A stretch of 64,000 bases of DNA from Delphinapterus leucas (taxonomy: Eukaryota; Chordata; Mammalia; Artiodactyla; Monodontidae). Within the stretch, counting starts at the first letter, position 1. The number at the start of each line of letters is the position of its first letter. A model generated the notes under the pieces. It was not told the origin of the DNA. It saw nothing but the letters and a program-made list of their open reading frames with translations, and searched no databases. The DNA lies in NCBI RefSeq assembly GCF_002288925.2, contig NW_022098067.1, forward strand, positions 2,958,762 to 3,022,761. Reading direction: 5' to 3'. Made by a program: the position numbers and the translations under genes. Below, one piece after another: positions 35,190 to 46,943 of the stretch.

Positions 35190-36005
35190 TCCCATTCATT
35201 TATTCAACAGATGTTTATCAATGGCCTTCCATGTGCCAACCAGGTACTCTAGGGATGCGATAATAAGTAAAACAGACAGAATCCCTGTCATCATGGAGCT
35301 AACAATCTACTATGTCTTCTGTGGGTCTCTGTGTGTGTGAGGGTGGTGATGGTGTGTTGTGGCAAGTGAGAGACCAGATAAATAATTAAAATGCTGTTAG
35401 TGGTGAGGTGTATGATGGAGAAAAATAAAGCAGGGAAGGAGGATAGAGTGGTGGGAGAAGTCCTCACACAAAAAGTGATATTAGAGTAAAGACTTGGAGG
35501 AGATGAGGGAGTGAAGCATGTGCAAAGGGCTATGTGGGAATAGACCAGAGTGTATGAGGAGCATTAAGGAGTCAGTGGGGCCCAGGGGCTGAGAACAGTA
35601 GGAATTGAGGACAGAAAGGTTATAGAGGTGGGAGCAAATTGTACAGTGATATGGGAAGAAATTTGAGCTTTTGATTAGAGTTAATATGACCTGACTTACT
35701 TTTTTTTTTTTGGTGGTATGTGGGCCTCTCACTGTTGTGGCCTTCCCATTGTGGAGCACAGGCTATGGACGCACAGGCTCAGTGGCGATGGCTCACGGGC
35801 GCAGCCTCTCTGCGGCATGTGGGATCTTCCCGGACCGGTACATGAACTTGTGTCCCCTGCATCGGCAGGCAGACTCTCAACCACTGCATCACCAGGGAAG
35901 CCCCTGACTTACATTTTAATAGGATAGTTTTGGCTGCTGTTTTGATAATTAGATTGAAGAGGGGTAAGGGTGGAAGCAGGGTGACCAGGTGGGAAATTAT
36001 TGAAA
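35190..36005 (-). repeat. L2 LINE 3' region, minus orientation, interrupted by a SINE
   Basis: 'ccattcatttattcaacagatgtttatc', 'cctgtcatcatggagctaacaatctac', 'tgatggagaaaaataaagcagggaaggagg', 'aagacttggaggagatgagggag' and 'gcatgtgcaaagggctatg' follow the L2 complement in order. After the SINE (35700-35903) the same element continues with 'ctgacttacattttaataggatagttttggctgctgt' and 'gtggaagcagggtgaccagg'. It is among the best preserved L2 copies in the window. Confidence 0.85.
35691..35912 (-). mobile_element. CHR-type tRNA-derived SINE (copy 2) with TSD, inside L2
   Basis: Poly-T at 35700-35711, then the same SINE body in reverse, ending '...ccagggaagccc' at 35903. The TSD ctgacttac occurs at 35691-35699 and 35904-35912. 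The host is L2, so the empty-site sequence is predictable. More CpG-decayed than copy 1 ('atggacgcacaggctcagtgg'), hence probably older. Confidence 0.92.
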
Positions 36006-37589
36006 TAATTCATCCAGAATCTGACCTCTTGTTACCACCTCCATTGCTACCAAATTTTCACCATCATTCTTTGTACACTTTTAATCTATATCTGGGAGAT
36101 CTTCAGAATACACATTGTAAAAAACAAAACAAAACTGTCTTTAGAGAAATGTCTTCAAAGAATTTGTAGGCTAATTTCATGGAGAATAATTTAGAAATAT
36201 TAAAATGTAAAGGAAAATGAGATAGCAGAAGTAGAGACCAAGGGAGGAAGAAGTACCATGTAAATCCTACGAGTCAAATACATTGATATGAACATAATGG
36301 TAATGGAAGGATATTTGGGAAGGTGGAGAGCATTGTTACTGGTATGGGGACTTGTTTTTCAGGGGTTTTTGTTGTTGTTGTTCTGGAGTAACATAAAGGA
36401 AGATAAATAAACTCTGACGGAAATTAAGATATTGTGATCCTGAGAGTCTAAAACACTTTATACGAAACAGGCAATGTGATGCCTTAAATTTCACAGTTAA
36501 CCAAAATATTTATGTATATTCACCAGAAATTCCCTTCTCCAGTCAACAGTTCACAATCTTTTCTCAATTGCAGTCCCTTTTCTACACAATGCACGATAAC
36601 ACAATAACAATCCATTTGGTGGAATCAAATAAATCTCTTTTGCATTCATACTTGTATTCTTGAGTAAGAAATATGTCTTTCTTTTGGTTGATTTGCATCT
36701 TATGATCATCCCTCCATAAAAATGGATGCAAATTTTATTAGAGGTCCTCATCCTTAACTCCTTGTCCTATGACCAGTACCAATAAATCTTAGGTAAACAT
36801 GTCAACTTCTAGAAAAGTGAAGTATTCTAAGGTAAATGTAGTGTAAGCTAGAGCTGTGTTTCTCTGGAGTATGTTAATGGTACAGTGCTGAATCTTAGAA
36901 CAGCTGGACTCCACATCTTTCCATAGCCCTCTCTTCTCATACTACATCAGTTCTATGTAGGACCACTCTAGACAGCATTTCAAAAAAAGGAGAAAGCACA
37001 TGAGAAAAGACAGGATTTGTGGATATATGAGCTACACTAGGGAGGAATAGTGACCCAGTTAAATAGGTTATGTAAAGTAGATTAGCAGAAAAATAAAAGT
37101 GGGGAGGCTGTGGTCATCTTCTAGGTGGCATCAAAGGTCAGATTGAGGACTTAATTCTATGGACTAGGAAAAGAATTGACTATTTCTGAGAAATGAGGTT
37201 ACAGAAGAAGAGGTTATAGAGGAAGGAAGTTTGATCTGGCAGAAATGTATAGGTGGGATTTTTGAGGGAAAAGAAAAGAGGAAATACCACTTTGGCAGTT
37301 GTGTCAGGTAGGCCAGAATTTCTCCAAGACTGAGCCATAAAATACTAAAGAGCTGAGAAACAGTCAGTCATAGATCTGATCCCGGTTTTGTGGAGACTGA
37401 AGCATGTACAAGTTAGAAATCTTCTTTAAGAAACAAAACACAAAAACTTAAATGAAATTTTATGTAAGTGAAGGACCCTAAAAATTAATCTTCTGTCTCT
37501 GATGGCAGTATTATAAAATCAAAACCATTTTAAACTATAATTGTTTTAAATAAATGGAAAGTTTTTACAGTGATTGGGTTTCCTGTTTC
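36006..37589. other. 1.6 kb unassigned, upstream flank of L1-B
   Basis: No gene or repeat that I can name. A (GTT)4 run lies near 36368-36380. The last bases carry the TSD of L1-B. Confidence 0.55.
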
Positions 37590-37656
37590 AAATTCTTATC
37601 CTTGAGACCTTCAAGATGGTGGAGGAGTAGGATGTGGAGATCACCTTCCTCCCCAC

Positions 37657-37940
37657 AAATACATCAAAAATACACCTAGAACACAAGCCACGCCACGCAC
37701 TCGGATTTGCCTCGAGCCCTCCGGGAGCGCATCACAAATTGGACCCCATGGCTTTCCCTCTGCCTGTGGATTCTCCAGCGCTTGGCTCTGCAGCCAACTT
37801 CCTCTCACCTGGCTCGGCCGGCAGGCAAGGAAGCCTGTGGTGGAACACCGGACTGTCTGCTCGTGCTTCTTGTTCATGCACCCTTCACCCACCTCGCTCC
37901 AGGTCTCGGGGCCATGCTGGAATACCACCAGCAATTGTCC
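37657..37940 (+). other. Extra ~284-bp segment in the L1-B 5' UTR
   Basis: The edge copy and L1-C pass directly from 'ccccaca' or 'cctcatga' to 'atacaccagaaatacatc' or 'atacatcagaaatacaac'. L1-B has about 284 GC-rich bases in between, containing 'ggctcggccggcaggcaagg' and 'ccaggtctcggggccatgc'. The segment is bounded by near-identical 20-mers (aatacatcaaaaatacacct at 37659 and gatacaccagaaatacatct at 37941; 16 of 20 equal), so either a duplication/insertion in L1-B or a repeat-mediated deletion in the others explains it. Confidence 0.75.
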
Positions 37941-39308
37941 GATACACCAGAAATACATCTACACGTGGAACAATTCCTACAGAACACCTACTGAACGCTG
38001 GCAGAAGACCTCAGACCTCCCAAAACGCAAGAAACTCCCCACGTACCTGGGAAGGGCAAAAGAAAAAAGAATAAACAGAGACAAAAGGATAGGGACGGGA
38101 CTTGCACCAGTGGGAGGGGGCTGTGAAGGAGGAAAGTTTCCACGCACTAGGAAGCCCCTTCACGGGCAGTGATTCCGAGTGGCGCAGGGGGAAAGCTTCA
38201 GAGCCATGGAGGAGAGCAGAGCAACAGGGGTGTGGATGGAAAAGTGGAGAGATTCCCGCACAGAGGATCGGTGCTGACCGGCACTCACCAGCCCGAGAGT
38301 CTTGTCTGCTCATCTGCCGGGGCTGGCAGGCCTGGGAGCTGAGGTTCGGGATTCGGTCGGAGTGCCAGGAGAGGACTGGTGTTGTCGGTATGAACACAGC
38401 CTGCAGGGGGTTAGTGCACCACGGCTAGCTGGGAGGGAGCCCAGGGAAATGTCTGGACGTGCCGAAGAGGCAAGAGACTTTTTCTTCCCTCTTTGTTTCC
38501 TGCTGCGCAAGGAGAGGGGATTGAGAGCACTGCTTGATAGCTCCAGAGACGGGTGCAAGCCGCGGCTAAAAGCGTGGACCCCAGGGACGGGCATGAGGTG
38601 CTAAGGCTGCTGCTGCTGCCACCAGGAAGCCTGTATGCGAGCACAGGTCACTATCCACACACCCATTCCAGGAAGCCTGTGCAGCCCACCACTGCCAGGG
38701 TCCCGGGATCCAGGGACAACTTCCCCGGGAGAACGCATGGCGCTCTTCAGGCTGCTACAATGTCACGTGGGCCTCTGCCACCGCAGGCTCGCCCCGCACT
38801 TTGCACTTTGTACCCTTCCCTCCCCCCGGCCTGAGTGAGTCAGAGTCCCCGAAGCAGCTGTTCCTTTAACCCCGTCCTGTCTGAGTGAAGAACAGATGCC
38901 CTTCTGCGACCTAGATGCAGAGGCAGGGCCAAATCCAAAGCTGAGCCCCAGGAGCTGTGAGAACAAAAAAGAGAAAGGGAAATCTCTCCCTGCAGTCTCA
39001 GAAGCAAGGGATTAAAACTCCACAATCAACTTGATGTACCCTGCATCTGTGGAATACATGAATAGACAATGAATCATCCCAAATTGAGGAGGTGGACTTT
39101 GAGAGCAAGATTTATGATTTTTTCCCTTTTCCTCTTTTTCTGAGTGTGCATGTGTATGCTTCTGTGTGAGATTTTGTCTGTATAGCTTTGCTTCCACCAT
39201 TTGTCCTAGGGTTCTATCCATCCATTTTGTTTTCTTTAAAAAATTTTTTTTCTTAATAATTAATTTTAATAACTTTATTTTATTTTATGTTACTTTATTT
39301 TATCTTCT

Positions 39309-39440
39309 TTCTTTCTTTCTTTCCTTCCCTCCTTTCTTCCTTCCTTCCTCCCTCCCTCCCTCCCTCTTTTCTTTCTTTCTTTCTTTCTTCCTTTCCTTCC
39401 TTCTTTCTTTCTTTCTTTTTTTCTTTCTTCCTTTCTTTTT
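39309..39440 (+). repeat. Pyrimidine microsatellite (TTTC/TTCC)n in the L1-B 5' UTR
   Basis: About 130 bases of CTTT, CCTT and CCCT tetranucleotide mixtures. L1-C has only a short CT/T-rich stretch at the equivalent place (54325-54440), so the tract expanded in L1-B after insertion. It may form triplex or slipped structures. The 158-codon frame that crosses it (39166-39642) is low-complexity artefact. Confidence 0.9.
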
Positions 39441-39962
39441 ACATTATCTCCCTTTTATTCTGAGCTGTGTGGATGAAAGCCTCTTGGTGCTGCAGCCAGG
39501 AGTCAGTGCTGGGTCTCTGAGGTGGGAGAGCCAAATTCAGGACACTGGTCCACAAGAGACCTCTCAGCTCCACATAATATCAAATGGCGAAAATCTCCCA
39601 GAGATCTCTATCTCAACACCATCACCCAGCTTCACTCAATGACCAGCAAGCTACAGTGCTGGACACCCTATGCCAAACAACTAGCAAGACAGGAACACAA
39701 ACCCACCCATTAGCAGAGTCGATGCCTAAAATCATAATAAGGCCAGAGACACCCCAAAACACACCAACAGACGTGGATATGCCCACTGGAAAGACAAGAT
39801 CCAGCCTCATCCACCACAACACAGGCACTAGTCCCCTCCACCAAGAAGCCTACACAGCACACTGAACCAACTTTAGCCACTGGGGACAGACACCAAAAAC
39901 AACAGGAACTACGAACTTGCAGCCTGCAAAAACGAGACCCCAAACACAGTAAGATAAGCAAA

Positions 39963-40855
39963 ATGAGAAGACAGAAAAACACACAGCAGATGAAGGAGCA
40001 AGATAAAAACCCACCAGACCTAACAAATGAAGGGGAAATAGGCAGGCTACCTCAAAAAGAATTCAGAATACTGATGGTAAAGATGATCCAAATCTTGGAA
40101 ATAGAATAGAGAAAATGCAAGAAATATTTAACAAGGACCTAGAAGAACTAAAGGTGAAACAAGCAATGATGGACAGAAGAATAAATGAAATTAAAAATAC
40201 TCTAGATGGGATCAATAGCAGAATAACTGTGGCAGAAGAACGGATAAGTGAACTGGAAGATAAAAGAGTGGAAATAACTACTGCAGAGCAGAATAAAGAA
40301 AAAAGAATGAAAAGAACTGAGGACAGTCTCAGAGACCACTGGGACAACAGTAAATGCACCAACATTCAAATTACAGGGGTTCCAGAAGAAGAAGAGAAAA
40401 AGAAAGGGATTGAGAAAATATTTAAAGAAATTATAGTTGAAAACTTCACTAATATGGGAAAGGAAATAGCTAATCAAGTCCAAGAAGCACAAAGGGTCCA
40501 TTACAGCATAAAACCAAGGAGAAATACACCAAGACACATATTAATCAAACTGTCAAAAATGAAATACAAAGAAAACATATTAAAAGCAGCAAGGGAAAAA
40601 CAACAAATAACACACAAGGGAATCCCCATAAGGTTAACAGCTGATCTTTCAGCAGAAACTCTGCAAGCCAGAAGGGACTGGCAGGGCATATTTAAAGTGA
40701 TGAAGGAGAAACACCTGCAACAAAGATTACTCTACCCAGCAAAGATCTCATTAAGATTTGATGGAGAAATTAAAACCTTTACAGGCAAGCAAACACTAAA
40801 AGAGTTCAGGACCACCAAACCAGCTTTGCAACAAATGCTAAAGGAACTTCTCTAG
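39963..40855 (+). pseudogene. L1-B ORF1 (ORF1p), one-base frameshift
   Basis: ORF1p coats L1 RNA as a trimer and acts as a nucleic-acid chaperone. The ATG at 39963 opens MRRQKNTQQMKEQDKNPPDL and runs 48 codons to TAG at 40107-40109. The cause is a missing A in 'ccaaatc' (40088-40094; L1-C has 'ccaaaatc'). The remaining 246 codons are open from an internal ATG at 40115: coiled coil (NTLDGINSRITVAEERISEL), RRM-like domain (ITGVPEEEEKKKGIEKIFKE to RNTPRHILIKL) and C-terminal domain (PIRLTADLSAETLQARRDWQ, YPAKISLRFDGEIKTFTG). This is the best preserved ORF1 of the window, 82 bases before ORF2. Confidence 0.93.
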
Positions 40856-40937
40856 GCAAGAAACACAAGAGAAGCAAAAGACCTACAATAACGAACCCAA
40901 AACAATTTAGAAACTGGGAATAGGAACATACATATCG

Positions 40938-43900
40938 ATGATTACCTTAAATGTAAATGGACTGAAAGCTACAACCAAAAGACAGAGATTGGCTGAGTGG
41001 ATACAAAAACAAGACCCATATATATGCTGTCTACAAGACACCCACTTCAGACCTAGAGACACATACAGACTGAAAGTAAGGGGATGGAAAAAGATATTCC
41101 ATGCAAATGGAAACCAAAAGAAAGCTGCAGTAGCAATTCTCATATCAGACAAAATAGACTTTAAAATAAGGACTATTAGAGGAGACAAAGAAGGACACTA
41201 CATAATGATCAAGAGATCGATCCAAGAAGAGGATATAACAATTGTAAATATTTATGCACCCAACATAGGAGCACCTCACTACATAAGGCAAATACTAACA
41301 GCCATAAAAGGGGAAATCCACACTAACACATTCATATTAGGGGACTTTAACACCCCACTTTTACCCATGGACAGATCATCCAAAATGAAAATAAATAAGG
41401 AAATAGAAGCTTTAAATGATATATTAAACAAGATGGACATAATTGATATTTATAGGACTTTCCATCAAAAAACAACAGAATACACATTTTTCTCAAGTGC
41501 CCATGGACCATTCTTCAGGATAGATCATATCTGGGGTCACAAATCAAGCCTTGGTAAATTAAAGAAAATTGAAATTGTGTCAAGTATCTTTACCAACCAC
41601 AATGCTATGAGACTAGATATCAATTACAGGAAAAGATCTGTAAAACCTACAAACACATGGAGGCTAAACAATACACTACCTAATAACAAAGAGATCACTG
41701 AAGAAATCAAAGAGGAAATCAAAAAATACCTAGAAACAAATGACAATGGATACACAATGACCCAAAACCTATGGGATGCAGCAAAAGCAGTTCTAAGAGG
41801 GAAGTTTATAGCAATACAATCCTACCTTAAGGAAAAGGAAACATCTCGAATAAACAACCTAACCTTGCACCTAAAGCAATTAGACAAAGAAGAAAAAAAA
41901 CCCCAAAGTTAGCAGAAGGAAAGAAATCATAAATGTCAGATCAGAAATAAATGAAAAAGAAATGAAGGAAACAATAGCAAAGATCAATAAAACTAAAAGC
42001 TGGTTCTTTGAGAAGATAAACAAAATTGATAAAACATTAGCCAGACTCATCAAGAAAAAAAGGGAGAAGACTCAAATCAATAGAATTAGAAATGAAAAAG
42101 GAGAAGTAACAACTGACACTGCAGAAATAAAAAAGATCAAGAGAGATTACTACAAGCAACTCTATGCCAATAAACTGGACAACCTGGAAGAAATGAACAA
42201 TTTCTTAGAAATGCACAATCTGCAAAGACTGAATCAGGAAGAAGTAGAAAATATGAACGGACCAGTCACAAGCACTGAAATTAAGACTGTGATTAAAAAT
42301 CTTCCAAAAATCAAAAGCCCAGAACCAGATGGCTTCGCAGGTGAATTCTATCAAACATTGAGAAGAGCTAACACCTATCCTTCTCAAACTCTTCCAAAAT
42401 ATAGCAGAAAGAGGAACACTCCCAAACTCATTGTACGAGGCCACCATCACCTTGATACCAAAACCAGACAAGGATGTCAAAAAGAAAGAAAACTACAGGC
42501 CAAATCCCTGATGAACATAGATACAAAAATTCTCAACAAAATTCTAGCAAACAGAATCCAACAGCACATTAAAAGGATCATACACCATGATCAAGTGGGG
42601 TTTATTCCAGGAATGCAAGGATTATTCAATATATGCAAATCAATCAACGTGATACACCATATTGACAAATTGAAGGAGAAAAACCATATGATCATCTCAA
42701 TAGATGCTGAGAAAACTTTTGACAAATTTCAACACCCATTTATGATAAAAACCCTGCAGAAAGTAGGCATAAAGGGAACTTTCCTCAAAATAATAAAGGC
42801 CATAAATGACAAACCAACAGCCAACATCATCGTCAATGGTGAAAAACTGAAAGCATTTCCACTAAGATCAGGAACAAGACAAGGTTGCCCACTCTCACCA
42901 CTCTTATTCAACATAGTTTTGGAAGTTTTAGCCACAGCAATCAGAGAAGAAAAGGAAATAAAAGGAATCCAAACTGGAAAAGAAGAAGTAAAGCTGTCAC
43001 TGTTTGCAGATGACATGATACTATACATAGAGAATCCTAAAGATGCTACCAGAAAACTACTAGAGCTAATCAATGAATTTGGTAAAGTAGCAGCATACAA
43101 AATTAATGCACAGAAATCTCTGGCATTCCTATACACTAATGATGAAAAATCTGAAAGTGAAATCAAGAAAACACTCCCATTTACCATTGCAACAAAAAGA
43201 ATAAAATATCTAGGAATAAACCTACCTAAGGAGACAAAAGACCTGTATGCAGAAAATTATAAGACACTGATGAAATAAATTAAAGATGATACAAATAGAT
43301 GGAGAAATGTACCATTTTCTTGCATTAGAAGACTCAACATTGTGAAAATAACTACTACCCAAAGCAATCTACAGATTCGATGCTATCCCTGTCCAATTTC
43401 CACTGGCATTTTTCACAGAACTAGAACAAAAACATTCACAGTTTGTATGGAAACACAAAAGACCCCGAATAGCTAAAGTAATCTGAAAACTAAAAATGGA
43501 GCTGGAGGAATCAGGCTCCCTGACTTCAGGCTATACTACAAAGCTACAGTAATGAAGACAGTTTGTTGCTGGCACAGAAACAGAAATATAGATCAATGGA
43601 ACAGGATAGAAAGCCCAGAGAGAAACTCACGCACATATGGTCCCCATATTTGATAAAGGACGCAAGAATATACAGTGGGGAACAGACAGCCTTTTCAATA
43701 AGTGGTACTGGGAAACCTGGACAGCTACATGTAAAAGAATGAAATTAGAACATTCCCTAACACCATACACAAAAATAAACTCAAAATGGATTAAAGACCT
43801 AAATGTAAGGCCAGACACTATCAAACTCTTAGAAGAAAACATAGGCAGAACACTTTGTGACATAAATCATAGCAAGATACTTTTTGACCCACCTCCTAGA

Positions 43901-44708
43901 GAAATGGAAATAAAGACAGAAATAAACAAATTGGACCTAATGAAACTTAAAAGATTTTTCACAGCAAAGGAAACCAAAAACAAGTGGAAAAGACAACCCT
44001 CAGAATAGGAGAACATATTTGCAAATGAAGCACTGACAAAGGTCAATCTCCAATATATATAAACAACTCATGCCACTCAATATAAAAAGAACAAACAACC
44101 CAATCTAAAAATGTGTGGAAGACATAAATAGAAATTTCTCCAAAGAAGATATACAGATTGCCTACAAACACACAAAAGGTGCTCAACATCACTCATTCTT
44201 AGAGAAATGCAAATCAAAACTACAATGAGGTATTACTTCACACTAGTAAGATTGGCTATCAAAAAATCTAGAAACAATAAATGCTGGAGACAGTGTGGAG
44301 AAAAGGGAACACTAGTGCACTGTTGATGGGAATGTAAGTTGATACAGCCACTATGGAGAACAGTATGGAGGTTCCTTAAAAAATGAAAAATAGAGCTACC
44401 ATATGACCTAGCACTCCCACTACTGGACATATATCCTAAGAAAACCATAATTGAAAAAGAGACATGTACCACAATGTTCATTGCAGCACTATTTACAATA
44501 GCCAGGACATGGAAGCAACCTATGTTTCCATCGACAGATGAATGGATAAAGAAGATATGGCACATATATACAGTGGAATATTACTCAGCCATAAGAAATG
44601 AAATTGAATATATTGAGGTGGATGGACCTAGAGACAGTCATACAGAGTAAAGTAAGTCAGAAAGAGAAAAACAAATACCATATGGTAACACATATATATG
44701 GAATCTTA
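40938..44708 (+). pseudogene. L1-B ORF2 (endonuclease, reverse transcriptase, Cys domain), broken
   Basis: The first open piece (40938-41912, 324 codons) is the AP-like endonuclease: MITLNVNGL, NIYAPNIGA, LGDFNTP and FRIDHIW are intact. The positions matching human Glu43 and Asp229 read Asp (codon 41037-41039) and Asn (41595-41597). A frameshift in the A/C run at 41891-41906 ends it. The second piece (41962-43278, 438 codons) holds the reverse transcriptase: [27 protein letters not shown] and FADDMILY (FADD 43003-43014). Within it, about residues 132-180 are out of frame between two compensating deletions. A TAA (43276-43278) replaces GAA. The C-terminal region (43637-44008 readable) and Cys motif area follow with more breaks. 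Confidence 0.93.
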
Positions 44709-45073
44709 AAAAAAAAAAAAAGGTTCTGATGAACCTAGGGGCAGGACAGGAATAAAGACACAGATGTAGAGAATAGACTTGAGGACACAGGGAGTGGGGA
44801 AGAGTAAGCTGGGACAAAGTGAAAGAGTAGCATTGACATACATATACTACCAAATATAAAATAGATAGTTAGTGGGAAGCAGCTGCATCACACAGGGAGA
44901 TCAGCTCGGTGCTTTGTGACTATCTAGAGGGGTGGGATCGGCAGGGTGTGAGGGAGGCACAAGAAGGAGGGGATATGGCTATATATTTATACAGATGACT
45001 GATTCACTTTGTTAAACAGCAGCAACTAACACAGCATTGTAAATCAATTATACTCCAATAATGATGTTAAAAA
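44709..45073 (+). terminator. L1-B 3' UTR and altered polyadenylation signal
   Basis: G-rich middle ('gaggggtgggatcggcagggtgtgagg') typical of L1 3' UTRs, then 'ttgtaaatcaattatactcc' and AATAAT (45057-45062) before the A-tail. The 18073-18394 and L1-C copies have AATAAA at this position. AATAAT is a poor signal in mammals; the change may postdate insertion. Confidence 0.8.
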
Positions 45074-45087
45074 AAATTCTTATCCTT

Positions 45088-46943
45088 CAGTCATCCAGGT
45101 ACAGCCAGTGAAATAAATACAGGATAATAATTTTCAGTTAATTTGAATAAATATGCATATTCTTCTCTTATGAATTTCTGACTAGAAATAAAGGAAACCT
45201 GAGTCCTTAAGTCATTCATTCTTTCATTCAACACATTTAATAAGGCCATATTTTTCAGATACTCTGTTAGTAATACCCTTATATTATTATTATTACTATT
45301 ATTATTATTTATTATTAAGAAAGAAATACAGAAAAAAAGGCCAGGGTCCATATTGCTTAACTTGGACACTTAAGGTAGAAAGGAGTTTGCTGATTTTTTG
45401 ATGTAGTCCTTTATTTACTGAAAAGGTTCAATGAATAAATGATACTTTATAATATTAGTTTAAATATTGTCTCACTATACAATCATGTTATTTCTAATAT
45501 GGAATACCTTTTGTTTTATAGACTATTACCATTACGATAATGGATTGAAATGCAGGTACAAGATTAACTATAGAAAAAAATATTAAAATAAACACCCTCA
45601 ATATAAACTATTCCAATGGAAGAAGCTTTACATCAGAAATGGCAGAGCAGAAGTATAAATTAAAAAGAATAAAGCCAACAGCAACAACAACAATAGCAGA
45701 AAAACAGCATTTGTGATTTACAATTAGAATCAAAACTAGATTTCTTACTGTATTAGTAGATGATCAACAGCATGAGGATGGAAAATATATTGAGAATAAA
45801 GACATATACTGGACTTGGTGAATCTTACGGGGAGGATAAATCTTTAAGTACCAACTATATACAATGTACTCTGTATTATGTTGAAAGTATTAAACCTGAA
45901 GAGAAGCCTGGGTCTTGAGGAGCTGGGGAGAAAATTCCCTTCCTAAATGTCAATATAAAACATCTGTTGAATTATGAAATGCAATATTGTATGTCAGAAG
46001 AAATGTAATCAAATAACAAACTTTATTTAGATTTCAGATTGTTAGGTAAATAAACTCTAGGTATGGATATTTAATTTTATAGTGTACATTGTTTTTATAA
46101 GCATATTTGGACACATATACTTGTTTATTACCATGAATTAATTGGGGTCTATTCAGATTTTTGAAGTATTTTCCCAAAATGTGATTTGTAGAACACTAGA
46201 ATCACTCCTTAAACCCTTTAGGCATACAAATCTAAATAAATTTCTACCTACTGGTAAAATGTCACAAATAATTGAAGCCTTTCTCAAATAATTTCAAGAA
46301 TTTTATTTTGGGTATTAGTGAAATACTTATCAGTTATTTTGATATTAGTTTTACTAACATGAATGTTTTAACTGCCAATCCTTTTTCTTTTCCTCCATGA
46401 AGAATTCTGAGATTCCCCTAGGTAAGAGCATGTTTCTCTATTTAGAGTCCAATAGGCATTTATAAAGTATTCAGGGAATACTCATTTATTGAATACATAC
46501 TCTTCATATCCATTTTCATGAATGTCCTATCTATTTTATACACATCAGTATGGTTATTAATAACAAAAAATGAATACTGCAACATCTTGATATAAACTAA
46601 TATAAGCAAAACCAAATTATCTAAGTTTACTTTTACCATTCCCTGGAGACAAAGTAGCTGTTAAACTTCCAGGTTCCATAAGGGAGAGTGGGCAAATGAA
46701 AGCTTTTATCATAAAGCATTTTTTGTCCCTTCATTAGAATTTAGAGCAGTCTGCTAAAAGAGGAACTGATCTACTGGCAGTTCTGGCTCACCACAATAGC
46801 TGTAGGGAGTGGAGTGCTCTATGTAGGTCAGGCTTCATACAGTGTTGTGGGAAAGTATACACAGATACTACCTAGTACAAGAACAACTAGAGATTATCAC
46901 AAAGTCATATTGTCATTTTGTGTTTATACCTTATTTAAAGTAG
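45088..46943. other. 1.9 kb unassigned, downstream flank of L1-B
   Basis: AT-rich, no gene found. Contains the ATT microsatellite at 45282-45318 and a faint 'cattcattctttcattcaacacatttaataaggcc' (45211-45246) that resembles the start of an L2/MIR tail in reverse. Confidence 0.55.
45282..45318. repeat. (ATT)n microsatellite
   Basis: About 37 bases of ATT units with one ACT and one shifted unit. Simple repeat. Confidence 0.9.

Larger units (their letters stand above)
37604..39962 (+). promoter_or_regulatory. L1-B 5' UTR (internal promoter), ~2.36 kb
   Basis: It begins GAGACCTTCAAGATGG, with a YY1-like AAGATGGTGG at 37613-37622. It is GC- and CpG-rich to about 38950, then AT-rich with a pyrimidine microsatellite (39309-39440). 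Relative to the edge copy and L1-C it contains an additional segment of about 284 bases at 37657-37940. In the family this region is an internal Pol II promoter. The many open frames on both strands reflect GC content; none keeps its frame between the three copies. Confidence 0.85.
37604..45073 (+). mobile_element. L1-B: full-length L1 with a perfect 14-bp TSD
   Basis: Element of about 7.5 kb: 5' UTR 37604-39962, ORF1 39963-40855, ORF2 40938 to about 44708, 3' UTR, short A-tail. The duplicate aaattcttatcctt at 37590-37603 and 45074-45087 is identical, which with the long readable ORF pieces makes it the best preserved L1 here. It is nevertheless inactive: a one-base deletion in ORF1, several ORF2 lesions, and the polyadenylation signal at 45057-45062 reads AATAAT where two other copies of this 3' UTR read AATAAA. 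It has the same orientation and subfamily type as L1-C 8 kb downstream. Confidence 0.95.

Noticed and set aside
35481..35759. 92-codon minus-strand frame
   Set aside because: It lies over the junction of an L2 fragment and a SINE; decayed repeat, no conserved frame of its own.
37634..39025. CpG-rich stretch with many open frames on both strands, looking like a CpG-island promoter with a first exon
   Set aside because: It is the L1-B 5' UTR, colinear with L1-C and the edge copy; no independent gene is needed.
39166..39642. 158-codon open frame
   Set aside because: It runs through the CTTT/CCTT microsatellite and encodes only low-complexity Ser/Phe/Leu.
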